A stretch of DNA of 43,653 bases from an uncultured Clostridium sp. (GCA_900543885.1 UQTA01000021.1:1-43653), one strand, 5' to 3'. Counted from the stretch's first letter, positions 8,341 to 16,402 are shown. Notes: a model not told the origin generated them from the letters alone. A program made the numbers and translations.

Positions 8341-8376
8341 AAAAAGCCGGACACCTTGAAAAATCAAGGATCCGGC
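8341..8376 (-). terminator. Terminator of tRNA-Thr
   Basis: On the minus strand, GCCGGA/TCCGGC plus the inner CCTTGA/TCAAGG stem, loop TTTT, followed by TTTTTATATA. It lies just downstream of the tRNA. Confidence 0.85.
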
Positions 8377-8390
8377 ACTTTCAAAGAAAG

Positions 8391-8463
8391 AGCTGCTGAC
8401 GGGAATCGGACCCGTGACCTCCGCACTACCAATGCGACGCTCTACCGACTGAGCCACAGCAGC
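8391..8463 (-). tRNA. tRNA-Thr (anticodon GGU)
   Basis: Read on the minus strand it folds as a full cloverleaf. The acceptor stem GCTGCTG pairs with CAGCAGC, the D-arm contains GGCTCAGTCGGTAGAGC, the anticodon loop TTGGTAG carries GGT, and the T-arm contains GGGTCCGATTCCC. The discriminator is T (8391) and CCA is not encoded. A promoter and a terminator flank it closely, so it is a monocistronic tRNA gene. Confidence 0.95.
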
Positions 8464-8494
8464 ATTTTCTGTTCGTCAGAAGCGAACCTCATAT

Positions 8495-8523
8495 ATACTA
8501 TCATGGGGAATAGTTTTTGTCAA
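8495..8523 (-). promoter_or_regulatory. Promoter of tRNA-Thr
   Basis: Minus strand: TTGACA (8518-8523), 17-base spacer, TAGTAT (8495-8500), about 30 bases upstream of the mature 5' end. Near-consensus sigma-A promoter. Confidence 0.85.
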
Positions 8524-8552
8524 CGGGAAAATGAAAAAAAGTCAAAAAACTT

Positions 8553-11500
8553 TCAGGAACGTTTCAGCTGCTTTAAAATCTCCTTTGTCAGCTGATCCGG
8601 ATCAGTTGGTTTTAAAATATACCCATTGATCTTTGCCTGGCGGCACTGGCTGGCAACGCTGGCTGCATCCTGGGCGGTCATAGCCAAAATAGGGATAGCT
8701 GCTCCGTCGGGTCTCTTTAAGGCGCGTATTCTTTCAGCGGCCTCTAAACCATCCATAACAGGCATCATCACATCCATAAGGATCATATCATAGGTTCCCT
8801 CTTTGGAATGTTCAAATTTCTCCAGTGCTTCTTTTCCGTTCCAAGCCTTGGAAACAGCAGCTCCCCGGTCAGTTAAATAAAATTCAGCGATTTCCATATT
8901 GATCTCATTGTCTTCTACTAAAAGGATATGGATACCATCCAGCTCTTTCCCTGTTTCACATGCAGATCCAGCAACATTCTCTGTCTTTTCTCCTTTTGCC
9001 AGTTTAAACGGCAGTCTGAATGTAAAAGTAGTTCCTTTTCCCAGTTTGCTTTCTACCTGAATGGTTCCACTCATTTGTTGGATCAGTTTTTTTACGATGG
9101 ACATCCCAAGTCCGGTGCCCTTATACTGGGTGCGGGCATCTGATTTTTCCTGTGTAAAAGGTTCAAACAGCTGGTTTTTTACAAAAGATTCACTCATTCC
9201 GATGCCGGTATCTGTAATAGAAAATTCATAGATCACGGTTTCGCCGTCGAAGGATACTTCCTTTGCGGTGGTATCAATAAAGCCGCCCTTTTTATTGTAT
9301 TTGATGGCATTGCTGAAAAGATTCAGCAGGATCTGGCGCAGCTGCAGTGGATAGCCCAAGAGCAGAGTGTGCTGAATATTTTCCCTGTGGGCCCGGTGGG
9401 TCAGCTCCATATCCAGTATCTGGGCTTTTACCAGGTAGGAAACATCCCGCATCAGCTGGGAAATATCAAAATCTACAGCTTCAAAAGACGCCTGACCAGC
9501 TTCAAGCTTGCTCATATCTAATACGTCGTTGACAAGAGCTAACAGATGACGGGAAGAGACCTGTATCTTTTCCAGACAGTCATCCACCCGTTCATGATCT
9601 TCTCGGTTTTTTCGGATGATCTCCAGCATTCCCATGATTCCGTTGATGGGTGTGCGTATATCATGGCTCATGCGGTTGAGAAATTCTGTTTTTGCTTTGC
9701 TGGCAGAGTCTGCCGCCTCAAAAGCTACCTGAAGGCGTTTATTTTCCTGTAGTTCTTTTTCATGGAAAACAGAAGTGTTTTTAAATAAGATCATGCCGTG
9801 TATAACTGTGCTTTCTGTTCCAGTTTCATTGTTAAAAACAGTATCCTGCGACATAAGTACGGTTTTTTGCAGCCAGTAGATCTGGCCCTGTTGATTTTGT
9901 TCCTGGTATTCAACCGTAACCTGCTTTGCACCGGAATGAAAACGCTCTAAAAGTTTAGAAGAAGAATCTACGATCCGGTAATTTTCCTGTGTATCTTCTG
10001 TAACGAACTGACTTTGCTTTTCACAGTATTCATCATAGGAGCAGGGAAGGGAAATATCCAGGTCGGCTTTCTTCTTTGTGGTGTGATAGAAAATCTTTTC
10101 CAGACAGTCATTGGTCAGATCCACAGAATAGACGGCCTGGGCAGATTCCAGCAAAGCGTCTACATAGTTTCCATTCTCCAGGATAGACTGCTTCATTTGT
10201 TCATAATACTGGCTCAGCTGAGATTTTTCATCTGTTTTAGAATTTTCTATATTTTGGAAAGTTTCAAAACCAAGGATAAAATGATGCAGCTGCCCGGAGT
10301 CATTGGCATCTAAAAAAAGTAAAGTCAGTCTGCCGCGATGAAAGATATCTCCATCACTGTACTGGCAGAACAGGCGGATGGGAGATGAAGTAAGGGTCAG
10401 CGTTGTATTTAAGGTTTCCAGCTGCAGCTGTTTTCGCAGGCTTTTTCCATTATCCGCAAGGGACAGCCTGGTAAGGATCTGTTCTACAGCACCGGAGTAA
10501 CTTCCGTCATCTGCCAGAAAGAAATCAGAACCGGCCCGCAGTACTTTGTATTGGTCTGTCAGGGCATCACAGTAGATGCAGTGTAAAAAATGAAAGCCTT
10601 GTTCACGTACAGAAGAGAGCAGTTTTAAATGAAGTTCCTTTTCTTTTGCTGCTTCCTCCAGTTTTGCCCGGTTTTTGTCAATATACATATTTTTATCTGC
10701 ATAGCGAAACAGTTCCCGCAGTGTGCTTTTTTCAAAATCTTCTGAAGTGGCATATCCGGCCGCATAGCTGATGGGCATGTCCGGATGAGCTTCTGAATAA
10801 TCACTGCAAAGTTTTTTCAGCTTATGGAGACTGTTATGGACCGCACTGCTTTCTGTATCTTTGAAAATGGCGATAAATTCATCTCCCCCATCTCTTCCGG
10901 CAAATTGGCCTTCAGGGACTGCCAGACGCAGCTGGTCGGCAAAAGAGCGGATATAAGCATCACCCATTTCATGTCCCATGGTATTGTTGATGATACGCAG
11001 GTTATTTAAGTCAAATACGCATACTGCGGCAAATGAATCATCAGGAATGGGATCTGGTGCATTTAAAAGTTCTTCGCACTTATTTTTATTAGGAAGGTTT
11101 GTAGCTTCGTCCAGATATACTTTGCTTTGGAGCAGGCGGTTTAAAGCGGCGTAGCGCAAAGTTTTAATAAGCTCTGCGGCAATAAGGATAAGGAGTCCTG
11201 CAATGTCTGCGAATACGATTTTTTCCAGCTGGTCTAACTGAGTCGCTTTTTTCTGGGAATAAACCTCAGCAAGACCGGTTGCTTCATCACAGATATTAAA
11301 AAAACGCTCACTTTTGTTGATAATATCCGTCTGGCGATAATCTTGTGTTCGTACCTTTGCGATCTCCATTTTTAACTGGGAGAAATAGGCATCCAGTTCC
11401 TGCATTTTTGCCTGGAAATCAGCATCATCCAGGCGTACCAGATTTAATTCACTGTTGCCCTTTTCCAGACCGTTAATAAAAGCGTCAATATCAGCAATCA

Positions 11501-11750
11501 TTCCGTCCTGAGGACTTCCGGTGATCTCCAGCTTGATGATACGCTGCGTCATTCCACGGATCAGGCCGGCATAATTGACGACTCTGGCGGTGCCCTGGAT
11601 CTTGCTTACTAATGACATGATAAAAAAGAAAAGAAGAATGAGCAATATGGTAAAAACTGTCATGCAAAGCCTTGACAGATAGGCAGTTTTCTTTTTAGTA
11701 GAGGATTTTAGTGTATTTTCTGCTTTCATGTTCAAATGACTCCGTTTCAT
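8553..11750 (-). CDS. Hybrid sensor histidine kinase with an internal GGDEF domain and C-terminal receiver
   Basis: 1065-residue membrane protein. Order: TM helix (about 23-48); an extracytoplasmic helical sensor (about 50-175, with a YAGLIRGMTQRIIKLE start like PilJ/type IV MCP sensor domains); TM helix (about 180-200); GGDEF domain (about 213-365) with intact GGDEF at 288-292 but no RxxD inhibitory site; two PAS-like regions (about 375-670); HisKA with phospho-accepting H696 (MSHDIRTP); an HATPase domain with intact N box (NLFSNAIKY), DTGIGM and GTGLGMSIVKKL; then a receiver with phospho-acceptor D993 (LMDVMMPVMDG) and TDPDQL. It could both make c-di-GMP and run a phosphorelay. ATG 11750 lacks a clear ribosome site; the ATG at 11729 (Met8) has GGAG upstream and may be the true start. 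It is transcribed divergently from glnS. Confidence 0.9.
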   Translation of the reverse strand: MKRSHLNMKAENTLKSSTKKKTAYLSRLCMTVFTILLILLFFFIMSLVSKIQGTARVVNYAGLIRGMTQRIIKLEITGSPQDGMIADIDAFINGLEKGNSELNLVRLDDADFQAKMQELDAYFSQLKMEIAKVRTQDYRQTDIINKSERFFNICDEATGLAEVYSQKKATQLDQLEKIVFADIAGLLILIAAELIKTLRYAALNRLLQSKVYLDEATNLPNKNKCEELLNAPDPIPDDSFAAVCVFDLNNLRIINNTMGHEMGDAYIRSFADQLRLAVPEGQFAGRDGGDEFIAIFKDTESSAVHNSLHKLKKLCSDYSEAHPDMPISYAAGYATSEDFEKSTLRELFRYADKNMYIDKNRAKLEEAAKEKELHLKLLSSVREQGFHFLHCIYCDALTDQYKVLRAGSDFFLADDGSYSGAVEQILTRLSLADNGKSLRKQLQLETLNTTLTLTSSPIRLFCQYSDGDIFHRGRLTLLFLDANDSGQLHHFILGFETFQNIENSKTDEKSQLSQYYEQMKQSILENGNYVDALLESAQAVYSVDLTNDCLEKIFYHTTKKKADLDISLPCSYDEYCEKQSQFVTEDTQENYRIVDSSSKLLERFHSGAKQVTVEYQEQNQQGQIYWLQKTVLMSQDTVFNNETGTESTVIHGMILFKNTSVFHEKELQENKRLQVAFEAADSASKAKTEFLNRMSHDIRTPINGIMGMLEIIRKNREDHERVDDCLEKIQVSSRHLLALVNDVLDMSKLEAGQASFEAVDFDISQLMRDVSYLVKAQILDMELTHRAHRENIQHTLLLGYPLQLRQILLNLFSNAIKYNKKGGFIDTTAKEVSFDGETVIYEFSITDTGIGMSESFVKNQLFEPFTQEKSDARTQYKGTGLGMSIVKKLIQQMSGTIQVESKLGKGTTFTFRLPFKLAKGEKTENVAGSACETGKELDGIHILLVEDNEINMEIAEFYLTDRGAAVSKAWNGKEALEKFEHSKEGTYDMILMDVMMPVMDGLEAAERIRALKRPDGAAIPILAMTAQDAASVASQCRQAKINGYILKPTDPDQLTKEILKQLKRS

Positions 11751-11774
11751 TATGCTGTATTCTGGTTTATAGCC

Positions 11775-11803
11775 ATTTTATTTCATTTTTATGTAAATAT
11801 CAA
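11775..11803 (-). promoter_or_regulatory. Candidate promoter of the hybrid kinase
   Basis: Minus strand TTGATA (11798-11803), 17-base spacer, TAAAAT (11775-11780), about 25 bases before ATG 11750. Confidence 0.55.
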
Positions 11804-11827
11804 TAAAAATGATCGTAAAGCTGCGGC

Positions 11828-11856
11828 TTTACTACAATCAAAAAATGTGATATGAT
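11828..11856 (+). promoter_or_regulatory. Candidate promoter of glnS
   Basis: TTTACT (11828-11833), 17-base spacer, TATGAT (11851-11856), 38 bases before ATG 11895. The short leader has no room for a T-box riboswitch. Confidence 0.6.
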
Positions 11857-11894
11857 TTTAAATAATTATGACGAGAGATCACGGAGGAGCAGTT

Positions 11895-13589
11895 ATGGCA
11901 GAGAAAGATATTGTAGTAGAGACCGAAGAAAAAGAGCCGGTTTCTAAGAACTTTATAGAGCAGGAAATTGATAAGGATCTGGCAGAAGGGGTTTATGATC
12001 ATGTCCAGACACGTTTCCCGCCGGAACCAAATGGCTATCTGCATATCGGACATGCCAAGTCTATTCTTTTAAACTATGGACTGGCACAGAAATACGGCGG
12101 AAAATTCAATCTGCGTTTTGACGATACAAACCCCACCAAGGAAAAGAGTGAGTTTGTTGAGTCCATTATGGCAGATGTAAAGTGGCTGGGAGCAGATTTT
12201 GAGGACAGACTGTTCTTCGCTTCCAACTATTTTGAAAAAATGTATGAGTGTGCAGTTTTCCTTATTAAAAAGGGAAAAGCATTTGTCTGCGATTTAAGTG
12301 CAGAGCAGATCAGAGAGTACAGAGGCGATTTTAATACTCCAGGTAAGGAAAGCCCATACAGAAACCGTTCCATCGAAGAGAACCTGCGTCTTTTTGAGGA
12401 GATGAAGGAAGGCAAATATCAGGATGGTGAGAAAGTTCTTCGTGCAAAGATCGACATGGCTTCTCCTAACATCAACATGAGAGATCCGGTTATTTACCGT
12501 GTAGCCCATATGCATCATCACAATACAGGTGACAAATGGTGCATCTATCCGATGTATGATTTTGCTCATCCGATTGAGGATGCAGTAGAGCATATTACTC
12601 ACTCTATCTGTACTCTGGAATTTGAGGATCATCGTCCTCTGTATGACTGGGTAGTAAGAGAGTGCGAATTTGAGAATCCGCCTCGCCAGATCGAGTTTGC
12701 AAAGCTGTATCTGACCAATGTAGTTACAGGAAAGCGTTATATTAAAAAGCTGGTAGAAGATGGTATCGTAGATGGCTGGGATGATCCACGTCTGGTATCC
12801 ATTGCTGCACTGCGCAGAAGAGGCTATACACCAGAGTCTATCAAGCGTTTTGTAGAGTTAGTTGGCGTTTCAAAGGCAAACAGCTCTGTTGACTATGCAA
12901 TGCTTGAATACTGCATCCGTGAAGACTTAAAGCTTAAAAAAGCCCGTATGATGGCTGTCTTAGATCCTGTAAAACTGGTGATCGATAATTATCCGAAAGG
13001 CCAGGTAGAGGAGCTGGATGTTCCAAACAACCTGGAAAATCCAGAGCTGGGAAGCAGAAAGGTTCCGTTCAGCCGCGAAGTATATATCGAAAGAGAAGAT
13101 TTTATGGAAGAACCGCCTAAGAAATATTTCCGTATGTTCCCAGGAAATGAAGTACGTCTGATGGGCGCTTATTTTGTAAAATGTACAGGCTGCGAAAAGG
13201 ATGAAAATGGCAACGTAACAGTAGTACATGGAACTTATGACCCTGAGACAAAGAGTGGTTCTGGTTTTGAAGGCAGAAAGGTAAAGGGAACCATTCACTG
13301 GGTAGCAGTGCCAACTGCAAAGAAGATCGAGTGCCGTCTCTATGAGAATATCGTTGATGAGGAAAAGGGTAAGTTAAATGCAGATGGAACTTTGAACTTA
13401 AATCCAAATTCTCTGACCATATTAAAAGAATGCTACGGCGAACCTGCTCTTGCAGAGGCGGAAAGTTATGATAGTTTCCAGTTTGTGAGAAACGGTTATT
13501 TCTGTGCAGACTGCAAGGACAGCACCAAAGAAAATCCGGTATTTAACAGGATCGTTTCTCTGAAGAGTTCTTTCAAGCTACCTAAATAA
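11895..13589 (+). CDS. glnS: Glutamine--tRNA ligase
   Basis: Class I aminoacyl-tRNA synthetase charging tRNA-Gln directly. Start ATG 11895 with GGAGGAG just upstream; 564 residues, the normal size. HIGH is present at 50-53 (YLHIGHAKS). Family blocks CIYPMYDFAHPIEDAVEHIT, EGWDDPR-like DGWDDPRL and ALRRRGYTPESI are clear, and the C-terminal anticodon-binding beta barrels follow (VKLVIDNYP onward). The second catalytic loop, MSKR in Escherichia coli, reads VVTGKR here (276-281), keeping the Lys but not the Met/Ser. Many Bacillota lack GlnRS and use the Glu-tRNA amidation route, so presence of this gene is a lineage trait, probably of old horizontal origin. A terminator follows at 13608. Confidence 0.93.
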   Translation: MAEKDIVVETEEKEPVSKNFIEQEIDKDLAEGVYDHVQTRFPPEPNGYLHIGHAKSILLNYGLAQKYGGKFNLRFDDTNPTKEKSEFVESIMADVKWLGADFEDRLFFASNYFEKMYECAVFLIKKGKAFVCDLSAEQIREYRGDFNTPGKESPYRNRSIEENLRLFEEMKEGKYQDGEKVLRAKIDMASPNINMRDPVIYRVAHMHHHNTGDKWCIYPMYDFAHPIEDAVEHITHSICTLEFEDHRPLYDWVVRECEFENPPRQIEFAKLYLTNVVTGKRYIKKLVEDGIVDGWDDPRLVSIAALRRRGYTPESIKRFVELVGVSKANSSVDYAMLEYCIREDLKLKKARMMAVLDPVKLVIDNYPKGQVEELDVPNNLENPELGSRKVPFSREVYIEREDFMEEPPKKYFRMFPGNEVRLMGAYFVKCTGCEKDENGNVTVVHGTYDPETKSGSGFEGRKVKGTIHWVAVPTAKKIECRLYENIVDEEKGKLNADGTLNLNPNSLTILKECYGEPALAEAESYDSFQFVRNGYFCADCKDSTKENPVFNRIVSLKSSFKLPK

Positions 13590-13607
13590 TAAAGTGAAGT
13601 AAGGAAA

Positions 13608-13640
13608 TAGGGGCTGTTGCAAAATACAGCCTCTATTTTT
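13608..13640 (+). terminator. Terminator after glnS, formed by the repeat's left end
   Basis: A nine-pair stem TAGGGGCTG/CAGCCTCTA with one G-U pair, loop TTGCAAAATA, then TTTTT (13636-13640). It is 19 bases after the glnS stop. Confidence 0.75.
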
Positions 13641-13779
13641 CTGCATCCGTTGTCTGCACAGCTTCTCGTTACATCTGTGCGTTCAGTTCGGACCAAAGTC
13701 CGCTCTGCCCGCACAGATGTCTCGAAGAGGCAGAACAACTGGATAGCAGAAAAGCGCTGCTGCATTTTGCAACAGCCCC
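13610..13779. repeat. 170-bp foldback element with 20-bp terminal inverted repeats (MITE-like)
   Basis: The left end GGGGCTGTTGCAAAATACAG and the reverse complement of the right end differ at one of 20 positions. Inside are a perfect 11-bp inverted pair ACATCTGTGCG (13671-13681)/CGCACAGATGT (13710-13720) and a central hairpin CGGAC-CAAA-GTCCG (13689-13702). The arms between also pair imperfectly, so the whole element is one long palindrome. There is no coding capacity and I see no clear target duplication at its edges. The TTGCAAAA ends resemble ends of several IS families, suggesting a MITE. It fills most of the 311-base gap (13590-13900) before the MocR gene. A truncated copy lies at 7828. 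Confidence 0.72.
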
Positions 13780-13828
13780 TTTGTGATGGATCATTTACGG
13801 AGAAACTTGAGTGACCGAAAAAACAGTA

Positions 13829-13876
13829 TGTACTCTCGGAATCTTTCATGCACCTGCTTTTGCAGCCGAGAGTACA
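13829..13876 (+). promoter_or_regulatory. 11-bp perfect inverted repeat upstream of the MocR-type regulator
   Basis: TGTACTCTCGG (13829-13839) and CCGAGAGTACA (13866-13876), separated by 26 bases, ending 24 bases before ATG 13901. It could be an autoregulatory operator or a leader hairpin. There is no T-run after it, so it is not a simple terminator. Confidence 0.6.
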
Positions 13877-13900
13877 TCAGTGATAAAAGGAGAAACTTCC

Positions 13901-15304
13901 ATGGAATTAATGGTGCCGATCGTGAATAAAGACAGTATTCCTCTTTATGAACAGATATACAACTACATCAAAGAAGAGATCCGTGCAGGAAGACTTCGTG
14001 CAGGAAGCAGACTGCCTTCCACCAGAACTCTTGGGGAGAATCTCCATGTAAGCAGAAGTACGACACAGCTGGCTTATGAGCAGCTGCTTTCAGAAGGTTA
14101 TATAGAAGCACTTCCATGTAAGGGATATTTTGTCTGTCAGATCGATGAACTGGTGGAAGTAAAATACCATGGGATCTCAGAGGAAAAAGAAGAAAAGAAG
14201 ACCTTAGACCGACCTGCCTGTAAAGTAGACTTTTCTCCAAGAGGTATTGATCTGGATAGTTTTCCTTTTAATGCATGGAGAAAACTGAGCAAAAATACAC
14301 TGGTGGATGATAATAAAGATATGTTTGCAGTGGGAAATGCCCAGGGAGAATACAGTCTGCGTCAGGCGATTCGGGATTATCTTCAATCGGCCAGAGGAGT
14401 TCACTGCCGGCCAGAGCAGATATTAGTAGGAGCCGGAAGTGAGTATCTTTTGATGCTTCTTTCCCAGCTGATCGGAAGAAATACAGGGATCGCACTGGAA
14501 AATCCTACTTATAAACAGGCGTTTCGCGTGTTTGAAAGTCTGGGACATCCTATTTTTCCTGTGCCTATGGATCATTTGGGGATGAATGTTAAAGAACTTG
14601 AGAAGACGCAGGCCAGTATTGCTTATGTAATGCCCTCTCATCAGTATCCTACGGGTATCATTATTCCCATCAAACGGCGTCAGGAACTTTTGAAATGGGC
14701 AAAAGAGAAAGAGGGACGTTATCTCATCGAAGATGATTACGACAGTGAATTTCGTTACAAAGGACGCCCGATCCCGGCGCTGCAGGGAATGGATGATGAC
14801 CAGAAGGTGATCTATATGGGAACTTTTTCACGATCCATTGCCCCGGCGATCCGTGTTGGTTTTATGGTTCTTCCAGAGCCGCTTTTAGCGCTGTATCGGG
14901 AAAAAGCAGGTTTTTATGCCTGCACAGTATCACGGGTTGACCAGAATATCCTGACTAACTTTATTACGGAAGGTTATTATGAACGTCATTTAAACCGGAT
15001 GAGGGCAGTTTATAAAGGAAAGCATGATACTCTTTTGAATGGTTTAAGAGAACTGGAACCATTTTTTAACATACAGGGAGAATATGCCGGCATTCATGTG
15101 CTTCTGACCCATAAAAAGCAAATGTCGGAAAAGCAGCTGGTAGAAGCTGCGGCAAAGGCTGGTGTGCGGGTGTATGGAATGAGTGATTTTGTTATTGGAG
15201 AAGATAAAGAGCGCTTTCCGTCTACTGTTATATTAGGTTATGCAAGTTTAAAAGAAGAAGAAATATTAGAAGGCTGTAAACGTCTGATACAGGCGTGGAT
15301 ATGA
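13901..15304 (+). CDS. MocR/PdxR-type transcriptional regulator (GntR HTH + aminotransferase-fold domain)
   Basis: 467 residues from ATG 13901, with AAAAGGAG 8 bases upstream. The frame is open to GTG 13811, but that runs through the inverted repeat. Residues about 10-80 are a GntR winged helix (PLYEQIYNYIKEEIRAGRL, RLPSTRTLGENLHVSRSTTQ). Residues about 110-467 are a fold-type I aminotransferase domain as in GabR, PdxR and TauR, with DYDSEFRYKGRPIPALQGMD. The lysine that normally binds PLP in GTFSKxxxP is R311 here (GTFSRSIAPAIRVGF), so Schiff-base formation with PLP is not expected. It may sense PLP non-covalently, or another ligand. Target genes are unknown; the inverted repeat upstream suggests autoregulation. 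Confidence 0.88.
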   Translation: MELMVPIVNKDSIPLYEQIYNYIKEEIRAGRLRAGSRLPSTRTLGENLHVSRSTTQLAYEQLLSEGYIEALPCKGYFVCQIDELVEVKYHGISEEKEEKKTLDRPACKVDFSPRGIDLDSFPFNAWRKLSKNTLVDDNKDMFAVGNAQGEYSLRQAIRDYLQSARGVHCRPEQILVGAGSEYLLMLLSQLIGRNTGIALENPTYKQAFRVFESLGHPIFPVPMDHLGMNVKELEKTQASIAYVMPSHQYPTGIIIPIKRRQELLKWAKEKEGRYLIEDDYDSEFRYKGRPIPALQGMDDDQKVIYMGTFSRSIAPAIRVGFMVLPEPLLALYREKAGFYACTVSRVDQNILTNFITEGYYERHLNRMRAVYKGKHDTLLNGLRELEPFFNIQGEYAGIHVLLTHKKQMSEKQLVEAAAKAGVRVYGMSDFVIGEDKERFPSTVILGYASLKEEEILEGCKRLIQAWI

Positions 15305-15318
15305 TATAGGGAAAATGG

Positions 15319-15359
15319 GCTTAAAATCCAATACAAGCTTGCCTGTAAGGATTTTGAGC
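15319..15359 (+). other. Hairpin after the MocR gene, no T-run
   Basis: GCTTAAAATCC (15319-15329) pairs with GGATTTTGAGC (15349-15359) with one G-U pair and a 19-base loop. It is followed by ATAATGGG rather than Ts, so it could be an operator, an mRNA-stabilising hairpin or a weak terminator. Confidence 0.4.
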
Positions 15360-15385
15360 ATAATGGGATAGAAGGTGATAGTCAT

Positions 15386-16333
15386 ATGAGACTGACTACA
15401 AAACTGGAAAAAATTGGAAATCGATTAACAAAACAATGGCTGGCAGTGGCAGTTTCTTTCGTACTGATACTGCCGATGGCGGGAATTCTTGGAATGGGAA
15501 ACCAGCCAATAGTGGAAAATTGGGAAGCAGAGCAGGAAAGAAATGCACAGATTGACATCCAGAAGATAGCGGACATCCTGGAAACGACAAAGGCTGTAGA
15601 TTTAGACGGTACAGAAGAAAAAAGTACAGAAGAAAAGGCGGCAGAGGAAACAGATCCATTACAGTCCAAATACGAAAATCTGCCAGAGGATCAGAAGCAG
15701 CTGTTAAAGGACATTTATAACTTTATGGAATCAAAAGACATGCCGCAGGCTGCTAAATTGTTAGATAAAAAGCAGGAAGTCCTTACTGAAATGTTTTATG
15801 GGACGTTTGAGGGACAGCGTTTTCTTTATGATGGAAGCAGCGTTTCCGGAGAAATCGATGGTACTGGACTGGTGTTTACCATGCCGGAGATCATATTTTA
15901 TGGAAGTTATCAAAATGGATATCCAGAGGGAATGTGTCTTGCCCTTCAGTTTATTAATGTAGACAGCCCAAGATACAATTATTCTTATGGTATATGGGAA
16001 AATGGAAAAATGAACGGAAAGGGAACGACCGGTTACTGTTATTACGAAAATGTACCTCAGGGAGAGTATACATGGGCAGTAAAAACAGGAGAATTTGCAG
16101 ATGATCAGATGGAAGGGATGATCACCTATGAGGTGAAAGGCAGTGACAATACCCTTTCACACTGGAGCCTGCTTATTTCTCAGGGAAAGATACAGTTAGA
16201 TGATCGTTGGACCCACTTAGAGGATATGGGAGAATACCAGCTTATGTCCTCAGATTCAGTCAGCCATGCTTACGTGATTGCAGATGACCAGATAGATCAG
16301 CTTATGTGGATGAATCTTTTAGGCTGGGAATAA
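15386..16333 (+). CDS. Membrane-anchored protein with MORN-like repeats, function unknown
   Basis: 315 residues from ATG 15386 with AAGGTGAT upstream. A short cytoplasmic N terminus is followed by one hydrophobic helix (about 18-36, WLAVAVSFVLILPMAGILGMG), an acidic low-complexity linker (about 45-95, EEKSTEEKAAEETD) and a helical stretch. Residues about 130-260 contain motifs such as FYGSYQNGYPEGMCLAL, YGIWENGKMNGKGTTGY and VKTGEFADDQMEGMITYEV, which fit the G.(Y/W).NGxxxGxG rhythm of MORN repeats. The extracytoplasmic domain may bind envelope or a partner. I recognise no named gene. It precedes the c-di-GMP signalling genes but has a promoter-like sequence between. Confidence 0.72.
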   Translation: MRLTTKLEKIGNRLTKQWLAVAVSFVLILPMAGILGMGNQPIVENWEAEQERNAQIDIQKIADILETTKAVDLDGTEEKSTEEKAAEETDPLQSKYENLPEDQKQLLKDIYNFMESKDMPQAAKLLDKKQEVLTEMFYGTFEGQRFLYDGSSVSGEIDGTGLVFTMPEIIFYGSYQNGYPEGMCLALQFINVDSPRYNYSYGIWENGKMNGKGTTGYCYYENVPQGEYTWAVKTGEFADDQMEGMITYEVKGSDNTLSHWSLLISQGKIQLDDRWTHLEDMGEYQLMSSDSVSHAYVIADDQIDQLMWMNLLGWE

Positions 16334-16372
16334 AAATGAACATAAAAAGATCCTGAGAGTAGTTCAGAAATA

Positions 16373-16402
16373 TGGACAAGTATGGGGATAATAGATTATA
16401 AT
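16373..16402 (+). promoter_or_regulatory. Candidate promoter of the GGDEF/HD-GYP - hybrid kinase operon
   Basis: TGGACA (16373-16378), 18-base spacer, TATAAT (16397-16402), 80 bases before ATG 16482. I found no c-di-GMP riboswitch signature in the leader. Confidence 0.55.

Noticed and set aside
8356..8595. Plus-strand ORF of 79 codons across the tRNA region
   Set aside because: It overlaps the tRNA-Thr gene, its promoter and its terminator on the opposite strand; no family resemblance.
11751..11894. T-box riboswitch for glnS
   Set aside because: Only 144 bases lie between the divergent starts, both promoters occupy it, and no terminator/antiterminator pair is seen.
13617..13814. ORF of 65 codons downstream of glnS, and an overlapping 117-codon minus-strand ORF (13496-13849)
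   Set aside because: Both run through the foldback repeat; no ribosome site and low-complexity palindromic composition. Treated as non-coding.
13811..13900. Longer N terminus for the MocR gene from GTG 13811
   Set aside because: No ribosome site there, the frame passes through the inverted repeat, and ATG 13901 has AAAAGGAG and starts at the usual family position.
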